Assembly (NCBI RefSeq): GCF_048128805.1
Contig: NC_136005.1
Location: 2,999,941-3,063,940, forward strand
DNA: 64,000 nt
Reading direction: 5' to 3'
Origin: Centroberyx gerrardi
Taxonomy: Eukaryota; Chordata; Actinopteri; Beryciformes; Berycidae
The notes under the pieces were generated by a model that ran no database searches, was not told the DNA's origin, and worked only from the letters and a program-made list of their open reading frames with translations. Position 1 is the first letter of the stretch. Every line of letters begins with the position of its first letter. This document shows positions 37,001 through 46,554 of the stretch, piece after piece. A program made the translations under genes and the position numbers.

Positions 37001-40000
37001 GAAGGAGCCGGACCTCAGAGTGTTTCTGGTTGGACGGATGTTGCGGTTCTCTACCTGGAAGTTCTTCCTCAGCTCGTTCTCTCTTTTCTGACGTTCCTTC
37101 TGACGTTCCTTCTGATCTTTCTTCTCCTGCTCCTGCTGTCTCTTCACTTCCTTCTGGGTTTTCTTTTCATTGTGACTCCGGTTCAGCTCCAGTTGGTCCC
37201 TTTAAAGTCACAATGAAATGAAAAATGACTTTTTCACCTAGTAAACCAATTCTCCATATCATAACGTACACCTGTTTACCAATAAATGCTAAAAACATAC
37301 ACAATAGCAGCAAGAGGCAACAGAGCTCGCTGTTTCAACCGACAGCTGACTCTGCAGCCAATATTGTCTGTGGGTCCAAGTACTACAGGGATGAAGAGAC
37401 TCATTATAGGTCCAAAATCGACAAACGTATCCCTTAAATACAGATACTGCAGTGGGCTGCATGTTGGGAAAGTTTGGCAACCCTTGGCTAAAGGGTAAAG
37501 GCAGAAATGTTTATACTTACTCATCAATAAATTCATAAACTTCATCGCTGCCCTGCAAGAGAAAGGCGACAGAGAGGGTTAATTTACACTGAACAAAATG
37601 AAAAATGTTCACTGATCGGATTCTTAGGTTAAGTTCAGTTTTAGTTTCTCCTGATGGGTCATATGTGTTATTATTATTATTATTATTATCATTATTATTA
37701 TTGTTGTTATCATTATTCTCTCCTCACCGCTTCCATACACTGTGAACTGTCACTCCAGGAGTCTGTGGATGAATTAGAGATAAGTCAAGTCACAGGAAGA
37801 TTGAAACTGGAAAGAAAGAGATTCACTACAACATGAGATTTCCTCCATTTAAAAAAGGGACACGTTCTCATGCAAAATGATTGATAGCACAAAATTTAAG
37901 GAGATGAAGGTACTTTTAAAGGAATCTTTGGATAATAAAATAGACTAGGAACTGGTAGATATACTGGAGATGAAAGTGTGAAAATAATGGCAAAACACAG
38001 AAATTGGTGGATTTGTAAGAAGCGAAGCAGCAGCATGATGCAGCGTATCCCACGATGCTGCCGCTCTTACCGTGCTGCTCAAAGCTGCCAATGTCGTCGT
38101 ACGTGTCTTGGTTATCTTCAATTTGCCTGCAGATGCAGAAAATCAAGAAAATTAAACAAATACATTTTTCCCATTTGTTATTCAGCAATGACTGTATTTT
38201 CCCAGTAAGTGTTTCCTTATATCTGCTCTGAAAATAGGAAATGCTTCAACAAAAGAAAGAAAGAGACAACCGACTAACAAAAAAAGCATTGATTTAATAC
38301 TATTTCTAACATTTACTTTGAAATACCAATCTATTATCCTGATGATTTCTTCACCATAAAACCTTTTGTGTTTTCACTCTGCAGCACTCATGACCAAATG
38401 AAGAGTTTTGTTCCAAAATGAAAAAAGACACCAAATGACTCTGAACATGAAAATAAAACTTACTAAGGAGTGTGATTTATTTTTTAAGGTATCTTCAGAT
38501 ATTAACTTGCAGAATTGTGACATTTTAGAAAGTGTAATCGTCTGTATTTCTGAAATGTTGAGTGATGAAGAGTAAGGATTTGCAGATGTAACTCACCCAT
38601 CACATTATAGTCGTTGTAATCTGAGTAAATCTTGACAATAACGCAGTAATTGGCTATATTTATGCAAAAATAAGGATTTTAACAATGTCTCCTGGACAGT
38701 GGGCCCGTGTGATGACACATAAGTGTAATAAATAAAATAAATGTAGCCGATTACTGTCTATCAAGATTTACTCTCTCTACTGTAAGTGCCTTAAGTTTAT
38801 ATACTATGACAATGGTTGTAGTTGATTTTTCAAATGTAATTTCATACATTTCTGCTTGCCTGCCGTCTTTATATCATGAGAACTGCAATGAAAATACATT
38901 TCTGACTTTCCTGTGGCATGCTTAATGCTTTTATTTATGCTGAATGTGTCTTTGAAGTTAAATAATAAATCAAATCAAATCAGCATTTCCTTTCCTTTAA
39001 CATCCAAGACAGATTCGGTATGCGCTCATCCTGTAGTTCGTTGACTTGGGTTCTGGTGACTTGGGACTTGACTCTGACTTGTACTTTGATGACTTGAAAA
39101 GGTTTCTAAAGTCTTGACTTGAGATCTTGTGTTTGTGTAAATGACTTAGATTGAAAGTGATGAGATTTGTTCCAGCGGACGACTGAATTTAAATTCTGTT
39201 TTCTGAATTTGTATGGAATGATTGAATTTATTGAAGTTGAAACTGATTATAGAAATCAAACTCATGATGCTCTTACCAAGTTTTTATCCTATTAAAACCA
39301 TACTGGATTGAAAAGTCCTAGATATTTAGTTTTCTTTAAGATATTAAATTGATACTGGACTCTTGATTTGTTCTGACTTGGCTTGCTGTTCTACATTTAG
39401 ACTTGAGACTTGACATTAATGACATGGACTTGACTTGGACTTGACTTGGTAATCTACATTTAGACTTGGGACTTGATTTGAGACTTGAGCCTCCAGATTT
39501 GAGCCTGACTTGGGACTTGAGGGAAGCTGACTTGGTCTCATCTCTGGTTCTCTGAGATCCTGTGGACTGGTTAATACTCACACAGAGGCGGGCTGGTGCG
39601 GCAGGCTGCTGGGTTTATTGGGACGTTGTGGCAGACCTGGAGGACTCATTAGTCCAGGTCCGAGAGGGCTGGCTAACCCGGGTCTCGGAAGATTCATTAG
39701 TCCAGGTCCTGGAGGACTGACTAGTCCAGGTCCGAGTGGGCTGGCTAACCCGGGTCTCGGAAGATTCATTAATCCAGATCCTGGAGGACTGAATAGTCCA
39801 GGTAAAGACAGTCTGCTGCCTCCAGAGCCTGAAGAACCTGAGGAGGAACCAGACAGATCTTAAGAGTTTTATTCCAAAATGAGATAAATGGCACCTACTC
39901 TTATAAAATGAAAAAAGACGCTGACTCATGACAAACTGTAACTTTAACTTCAATACGCTCTATTTGTTCTATTTTGTTGTTCTCTAATCAAGAGAGATAG

Positions 40001-43000
40001 AGTTATGAGCCGTCTTAAAACCTTTGCTTATGAAATACTTATTGAGGATAGAGGCATCTGCGTTTTGGAAATATTGACTGATGCATTACAGGTTGCAGAC
40101 TTTTAAAAAAATGGATTTATAGTGTTTTAGAATCAAACCCTTCTTTTCTTTGATCCTTTGATTCTTTTAAAATGTATGACTCTTTTCATCAGGATGATTT
40201 ACAGTGAGTGCAACATTACAATAAGCAACCAATAGTAAAAGTGCAAAAGAAGTCCTCACTTCCTCTGAAGACAGCAGATTTTACTGAGACATTTTCATCT
40301 TGGAAAATAGATTGTAAGGTTTATTGTGAGGTTTTGCCATCATCCAGTGAAGCAGTAAGACAAATAAAATGGTAACGTGTCACAGCTGGTGACAGTAGAT
40401 GACAGGAAACTACATTTTTTAATCCTCCAGCTACATTGGGTGTTGCTTCCAAATTTACCAGCCAGTTTAAACGTTCTGCCAGCCCAAATAACCTTTACAA
40501 CAGAAAAGAACCTCCATTTGTCTGCTGTTTACCTGCCATTTTTTTGGCTACAATCAAATTTTCCCAGGATGAACACGGGTCTTTATCTGCGATCCTACCT
40601 ACTTGTTTCTGAGCGTTAACCTCCAGAGAAAGCTTCTCACCCTCGCTCCTCCTCGGAGCAGGCAGCGCTGCTGGAGCTCGGCTGCTCCTCAGGTACGGCT
40701 CCAGGTTGACGGCGGGAGGCCGCCTGGGCTTCATGGGCCGGGGCCCCTCATGGGGCAGGGGCCTCCTCAGCGGGGTCACGTCCCCCACCGCCCTCTGGCC
40801 GGGCAGCTGCCGGGCCGGACCCGGGCCGGGGGCCGGGATGCTTGGTTTGCTGGGAGTGCCGGGGATGACGGGTTTGCTGGGAGTGCCGGGGATGATGGGT
40901 TTGCTGGGAATGCTGGGAGTGCTGGGAGTGCTGGGAGTGCTGGGGCCCGGCCTGGCGCTTTGCGGCCCCTGGTGCCTCAGCATCATGTTCTGTAGCATCT
41001 CTCCTGTCTGCTTGACCCTGCTGGAGTCTGGCGGCTGGGCGGCGGCTCTGAGGCCGGGAGAGGGAGGCGTTCGAGGGCCGACGGCCTGCGGCAGCGGAGC
41101 GGCAGGAGGCCTGGGGGAGGAGGGAGCCCTCGGCCCGGGGAACCTCACCGCGCCCGGTCCAGAGAGAGGCGGAGGAACCGTGGGAGACAGTTTGTGTCGG
41201 ACCAGGCCGTTCTCTGTCCCAGGGAGGACTCCTCTCCCAAAACCAGGCCGGGGGGATTTTGGGGAGCCGCTGTCCCAGCTGCCACTGTCGGACGTGTTGG
41301 TCCTGCCGTGGAACTTGGCCCTCAGCGCCTTGACGTCAACACTCTCCTCCTGAACACAGAGGAGAAGCTACTGCAGCCGCTCTGCTTCTGAAGCAGGAAG
41401 TTAGCAGCGCAGCACAGAGCAAGGCATCCCTCCTACTCTCTCTTTCTCACACACACACACACACACACATACACACACAGCAAACCTCCAACCCCTACAC
41501 TGCAGCTATCTTTGCAAAGCCAGAATACACAGCGCAGTTTCCTGGGTGTTTTGATCATTACAGGAACTGGGTGACTCTAAAACTTCATAACACTGACAAG
41601 TCTCATCCAACAATATTCAACAATTTGCACCAGATGAAACTTCTCTAAAGTCTAAATACTAAGGTAGTAAAGGCAGTACACTTTGGAAAAAAACAAAAAG
41701 TTACATGCTAGTTATTTCATCCAGAGTCAGTATATTTTGAGAAGCAGCTAACAATCTAAGTGTGAAGTGTGAGGAGCAACAGCCTGCCAGGAATACAGGG
41801 GTGAATCATTCTTACATTTGTGAACATGAATGTCCTGTAAACCGATCAATCTGGTGTTAAATGTCTTAAGGCTTAAAATATTTTTGTTAAAAGCGTATAA
41901 ATCTGCCAACAGGGTGAGAAAGTTTCACTTGTTTCCAGTGTAGTTTCACTTACTTCAAGAGTTTCCCTGCAACAAATGACAAAATCTTGAAATGAGGCAG
42001 ATCATTACAAGATAATGTCAGTTTATTGGAGAGAATACCTGAGCTCAGCTGGGACAAAATCAAATCATCTCGCTTCAAAAGCAGTTTTTACACTCTTGTT
42101 TAAAGAAAAGTAAGCTTTTAAGACTCAATACTTGATAACATGACTTGCTAAGATGGACAGTTTTTGCAAGAGAACTGAGATCTTTGTCAATGATCAGCCT
42201 GAAGCTCCTCCATAGTGAATGAATGGGAGTCTGTTTTGAATGACACATTACAATGTTTAATGTCTTTTGTGTCAAGACTGAACGTTGTGTTGTAGTAGAG
42301 CCCAAAGCAAGTTTTAGGGTTTTAGAATTTGGGTGCGACACCTACAGTTTATTTTCTTTGGTCTGAACCAGAGTGGAAAAGTTCACTTTGTCGCATTTTT
42401 GTATTTGATTAGTTTAGGTTCAAACTGCCCAATTACAAGCCAACCAGGGCTTCCAAACAAAAGTCACATGACTCACACGCATCTCTCTTATTGGACAGAG
42501 TTTTGGTAACCTGTCGTTATGCAGGTTAGAGGTTTTGGCGGCGAGGAAGTCAAAACAAATCCTCAAAACAAACGCTCCTCGGCCCAGACACTGAGGAGGC
42601 ATTTCACCTGTTCTTGACTCTCAGTTTGCCCTCGCTTCATTTTGTTTTGCTAGACTTTCCAAGCATGAGGAACTGCTGACTATCAGATGTCAACATCCGT
42701 CTCCTTCTACCCATAATCCCGTGTGTTTTGGGGTGGTTTCCTGTAGTCGGTTGGATTACGTTCTCACTCCTAAAGGACTGAGACTCTGGACGCCGTTACT
42801 TGGTGCCACCAGAGTTCAAACCAGAGGTCATTGAACTAAGGGAGGAATTTGAATAAACCACTTTAAATAATGTGGTGTGAATGTGCCAAAAGTTGTACCA
42901 TGAGGCCAAGCGGCTCTGGAGGCAGAAGTAATCTGATTGGTTGAGTTAAACCTCAGTGGGCGGAGCCAAAGAACCACAGCTTTTCACACATTTATTTAAA

Positions 43001-43405
43001 TTAGGTAACTGGCAAACTTGATTGGCAAAGAAGGAACTCTGGTCAAAATAAGAACATGCCTGTGGAGGCTTGTGTTACACCGTGTGAATGAAGCGTGTTT
43101 GACTCTGTTATATTGACGAAAACAGAAACGAAAACAGAAACATATTGATCTTGAAGGAGTGAAACCATCTGCCGTCTGAACACCTGAAGCTGTAACCTTT
43201 GTGAAGCCAAAGCGAGGCAGTGATGCTGAGCAGGAAGTGCAGTGCAGACCACACGTCTCAGCACCTCACCAGCATCCTGCACCCGTCGCCACGGCAACGA
43301 CCCTCACCGTCAACTTTGCACCAATAAGCTGCAAGCTCTGCTAGCGCTAGTTTCTCTTAACATGAGAAACAAAGGAAACAGTCAAAAAGCTCAGGTCTGC
43401 ACCAC

Positions 43406-43452
<47 letters not shown>

Positions 43453-43492
43453 CTGCCTTTGTTCTGCAGCCGCCCGCTGACTGAAAGTGGAA

Positions 43493-43533
<41 letters not shown>

Positions 43534-44948
43534 GCCTCCTTTGGCATTTGTCACACTCTCAGATGTCTAAACGGTCTCTCAGCAGGTGGGCTGAAGATCA
43601 AACTCTGTCATCAGAATTACATATTTACAATAGAAACAACAAATAAAGACAGAATGAGATATTACTTCATTATTTGAAAAATATGGCACTTGTTCTTTAA
43701 AATGCTTGCTGGTACGAAATGAAAACTCATTCTGGAATATTATAAAAGTAAAAAAAATGTAAAAGTTCTCATCTCTATTAAGACTAGACTGATACATCGG
43801 GCCGATATTGTCTTTTTATTACATATCAGATATCATTCAAAACCTGACATGATATTTGATTTTCTTTGCGCATTTCATTTAATCATTTAATTCTACAGTT
43901 ATGTTTTTTTTTTTCTAAATTGATTCTTCATTTAAAGGCAGTAATGCCTCCCAGAGTTTCTCTACCATTGAACAGGTGTGGTGGGTCACTCTGCCTTAAA
44001 GAGCTGCTGACACTAAAAGGATTTCATCAGTCTGGTTTCAGTGGAGAGTTTTAGTGTCCCATGATGCTCTGAATGCTGTTTCAGAGGCTTTTCCACCCTG
44101 ATGAGAAGAAAACTCTGGAAAAAACACTGAATACTTCTGAAAATGTTCTGAAAATTATCAAAATAAATGTTATTGAATTTTGCTACAAAATATCAGCTAT
44201 TGGCGCCTTCAGTTTAAAAACAGCAGTATTGATACTGATCTTCAAATCCCCCAATTAAGACTTTTTAAGACCTTTGCCAAGAAAATAGTAACATTTTTAG
44301 AAGCCATATGTATTTTAAATAGAGAGTAATGAATGTCAGTTAACTCTGGAGAAGGAGATGGAGAAGATACTGAATGAACACGCTGTCAGTATCATGGAGT
44401 GTGTCAATGATTAACTAGTGATAACAGTGTAATATAATGCTTCCTTTCATCAGCAGCACATCTTTAAATAGTTGACAAGAGCCAAGTTCCCTTTTACTGC
44501 AAACATGACGAGTTTTACCATGACCAAGCACTTCAACACCAACAAGGAGAGCAGGTTTTGGCGTTTTTACATGGATTTACATACGCCACAAATTTTGTAT
44601 CTGAAACCTAATATACTTCTACATGAAATGAAGGAATGTCTGCCAGGTTAAGAGCAGTTATTTGTCTCATGAGGGAAGCAGACTTGAGCTGTAAACCCCA
44701 GAGTGAGACAGAAAAAGCAGCAGAAGAGCTTCACATCTCAGCGAGGTTATTCATAGACACCTTGACTGTCAGAAGGAAACGAGCCTGATAAGACAGGCGA
44801 GACAATGCTGTAAATAGAGGTTACATGTGTGAAGCAGAGTCAGACAGAGTGTGAGAGGTGGCATGGACCAACTGAACGCTCCAACAGTTGATTATTTAGG
44901 GGGAAAAAACATTAAAAAAATAAGAATTCATGTCAGATTTCTTACCAT
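28019..44948 (-). CDS. ADAP/FYB-PRAM1 family immune adaptor with two helical-SH3 domains
   Basis: Sixteen exons join in phase: 44948-44946 (ATG only), 41349-40599, 39837-39582, 38126-38071, 37762-37728, 37552-37521, 37199-37055, 36389-36230, 35573-35411, 33675-33656, 32861-32801, 32582-32540, 31942-31780, 29169-29136, 28520-28483 and 28047-28019, giving 662 residues. Order: DVKALRAKF, matching FYB1 DVKSLMAKY; a Pro-rich region to about 335; tyrosines in DTYDDI (Y346) and EVYEFI (Y373); a charged helix (about 378-426); hSH3-N (about 427-500: VEVLHTAKVRHDW, NNPGGRWLARS, YGYISNT); DDYDDV (Y543); a second charged helix; hSH3-C (about 576-645: LTVLHTMMVDPNG, YGYVSRS); and a tail with IYDDVDHFDDIYDND. 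FYB1 uses phosphorylated YDDV to bind SLP-76 and Pro-rich sequence to bind SKAP, coupling receptors to integrins. Setting suggests the PRAM1 orthologue, but human PRAM1 has one hSH3, so I leave the symbol open. Confidence 0.9.
32170..32355. mobile_element. Mariner/Tc1-like MITE
   Basis: Left end TACAGTACTGTGCAAAAGTC then TTAGGCAC; right end inverted GTGCCTAAGAGTTTTTTGCA then CAGTAGTGT. TA is present at both edges. No transposase. Intron of the FYB/PRAM1-type gene. Confidence 0.8.
33828..34010 (+). repeat. Teleost interspersed repeat (AACTAATTACAGTTACTC type)
   Basis: Begins GGTAACACTTTACCTGAAGA, then a block with TACTTTTACTTAAGTACATT. A related block is at 54560-54665. Family not named with certainty. 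Confidence 0.45.
34181..34994. mobile_element. 814-bp fold-back element with 343-bp inverted arms
   Basis: Arms 34181-34523 and 34652-34994 are of equal length and pair without gaps, with only about eight to ten mismatches by eye; the spacer is 128 bp. Ends read TGAAGGTAAATATGT and its inverse ACATATTTACCTTCA, flanked by TA on both sides. No transposase; the ORF through the left arm has no family features. Intronic in the FYB/PRAM1-type gene. Confidence 0.9.
35812..36020 (+). repeat. Dispersed repeat family D (copy 1)
   Basis: Contains GGTCTGAACCAGAGTGCAAA and AGAGTTTTAGTAACCTGTCA with GGCGGCAGG. A same-orientation copy is at 42335-42550. Intronic, no protein. Confidence 0.65.
36440..36880. 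repeat. Inverted pair of repeat family E
   Basis: Forward copy with ACCTCAGTGGGCGGAGCCAA (36490s) and inverted copy with TTGGCTCCGCCCACTGAGGT (36795-36815), about 270 bp apart. Further forward copies near 42900-43060 and 50318-50440 also share AACTGGCAAACTTGA and AAGGAACTCTGGT. Confidence 0.7.
37300..37440 (-). repeat. Partial inverted copy of the 7.7-kb MITE family
   Basis: Holds AGCAAGAGGCAACAGAGCTC, CCAATATTGTCTGTGGGTCC and the end motif AGGTCCAAAATCGACAAACG, the reverse complement of parts of 7725-8005. Confidence 0.65.
39040..39535 (+). repeat. Dispersed ACTTG-rich repeat family C (copy 2)
   Basis: Same core as at 16105-16475, including GATATTAAATTGATACTGGA then CTCTTGATTTGTTCTGACTT, flanked by GACTTGACTTGG arrays. 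It ends about 45 bp from exon 39837-39582 of the FYB/PRAM1-type gene. Confidence 0.75.
42335..43060 (+). repeat. Families D and E side by side
   Basis: 42335-42550 repeats the family D motifs (GGTCTGAACCAGAGTGGAAA, AGAGTTTTGGTAACCTGTCG); 42905-43060 is a family E copy. Their joint occurrence here and at 35.8-36.6 kb suggests one larger composite element. Confidence 0.6.
43408..43531. repeat. (CA)n and (GT)n inverted microsatellite pair
   Basis: About 43 bp of CA, a 43-bp spacer, then about 39 bp of GT. The two runs are complementary and could pair as a hairpin. In the large 5' intron of the FYB/PRAM1-type gene. Confidence 0.9.
43790..44260 (+). repeat. Dispersed repeat family A (copy 3, fullest)
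   Basis: Contains TCGGGCCGATATTG, TTTAAAGGCAGTAATGCC, GAGCTGCTGACACTAAAAGG and CAGTGGAGAGTTTTAGTGTC. The most complete of the copies in the window. Confidence 0.65.
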
Positions 44949-45160
44949 ATTTGCCTGAGAGAGGGTGATTGTTCAGCTGAATCCGAAGCGCTCCATGTCC
45001 AGCAGTGAGTCGGTGTCCCACCTGGCTGATGCTCCTGTACATCCAGCTGCTTGCCCTGCAGTGTGACTAAACTTAACTGCAGATGAGGAAATGCTGTGTG
45101 GTTTAATGTGGGCAGCAGAGGGACTCCAGCGTCACGACATGAACGACATGAACACACTCT
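44946..45160 (-). other. 5' exon of the FYB/PRAM1-type gene, ending in the start codon
   Basis: The exon ends AAATATG followed by the donor GTAAGA, so the initiator methionine is the last codon and the protein continues directly with EESVDVKALRAKF from the next exon 3.6 kb away. The -3 base is A, a fair Kozak context. The upstream limit is not determinable from sequence. Confidence 0.55.
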
Positions 45161-45179
45161 GACTCCACATCACTGTCCT

Positions 45180-45860
45180 ACTTTTGGCTTCTTCATTTAT
45201 TTGTTCTTTTCTTTCTTTTAAGGCCTTTCGTCTCACCGGCACGATTTATACTTTTTTTTAATTTTCTTTGTTCTCTCTGTGTTTTAGAGAAGCAAAGTGG
45301 GAAGCATCTCAGATAAAGTGAGGCAAAGTAACTTGGGGTCTCAGTGGCACAATTTGTATTTTTTTCATTTTTTCATTTTCTCTCTGTGTTTTATCATTTA
45401 TATGTGTGAGTACAGCAAAGTGAAGTAAAGCAAAGCAAATCGATGCAATTTCAAGAAAAGTAAAGGCAATGTAACTTGGGGTTTCTTTGTTTCAATGGCG
45501 CCATTTTTTTTTATTTTCTTTGTTCTTTCTGTGTTTTATCATTTATATGTGTGAGTACAGCAAAGTGAAGCAAAGCAAAATCATTTCAAGCAAAGGAAGA
45601 AAAGTGTAAATCCAAGCCCTAAGTAAGTTTCTTTGTCTCAGTGGGACAATTTGTGTTTTATCATGTATATTTGAGTACAGCAAAGTGAAGTAAAGCAAAG
45701 CAAAGTCATTCCAAGCAAAGGAAGCAAAACAAAGTGATGTCATTTCAAGAGAAAAGCAGCTTGGGGTTTCTTTGTCTAACTGATGCAATGTGTCATTCTT
45801 TTCATTTTCTCTCATTTTCTCTCTGTGAAGTAAACCAAAGCAAAGTCATTTCAAGTCAAG
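45180..45860 (+). repeat. Degenerate tandem array between the FYB/PRAM1-type and dab-like genes
   Basis: About four diverged units of roughly 140 bp, each with a pyrimidine part (TTTCATTTTCTCTCTGTG), ATCATTTATATGTGTGAGTA, CAGCAAAGTGAAG, an AAGCAAAGCAAAG stretch and TTGGGGTTTCTTTGT. It occupies most of the space between the two genes, including the likely promoter region of the former. Confidence 0.7.
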
Positions 45861-46554
45861 GAAGTCAGAATTGTGTATGCAGAAGAAATGAGGATGTGAA
45901 TTTATAAAAGACCAAGAGGCTTTGAAGGAATCCATGACTATTTATTTGGATCAAGTGCTGACATTAATGTTAATATTGCTGAACATTGACAAAACAATAC
46001 CAGCGATCTGTTCTTATTATGAGAAACAAGAGTTTTCATTTTGGATCAGAACTACAGTATCAGTATATTCCAGTTTAAAGTTTTAAATACATCTGTAGAT
46101 CTTCAACACGCAGACGACAAAATGGAGGAAAACTGTTTCAATGAAAACTGGTTTGCTGCTGGACACTTAATAACTCACTGAACGACTTGTTTCAGTGTTT
46201 TAATTTTCCAGTTTACCTGAGTAGTTTCAAAAATCAGACTCTGTAAACTTGGATTTGTAAACATGTTAGACGCTGATATTCCTAGAAAAAAAAAACACAG
46301 AGCAGCTGAATTAGATTTGGACTCATCATGACTTTAAGAAGTTGCTGTAAATGATTTTGATTCATGTGCAGAAAGGAAAACGAAAATACAAGTATAAGCA
46401 TGAAAAAAAATCCCCTTTGGCCCCAAAAAACAGAACTGTGCCCATTCAGAGATTCATATCAGCACAATAAAACAAAAACACAGCAAAGGCATCAAGCCAT
46501 CTTCACTTTTATCCAACAACCAAACCACAGCAGCCATTTCCCAGTCCGCCCAGT

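Noticed and set aside
40603..41391. Plus-strand ORFs opposite the proline-rich exon of the FYB/PRAM1-type gene
   Set aside because: Antisense of low-complexity Pro/Gly coding sequence; the minus frame joins its neighbours in phase.
44949..46554. A C8/C9-type complement gene expected between FYB and DAB families by analogy with human loci
   Set aside because: The interval is only about 1.6 kb, mostly tandem repeat and UTR; no exon of that family seen.
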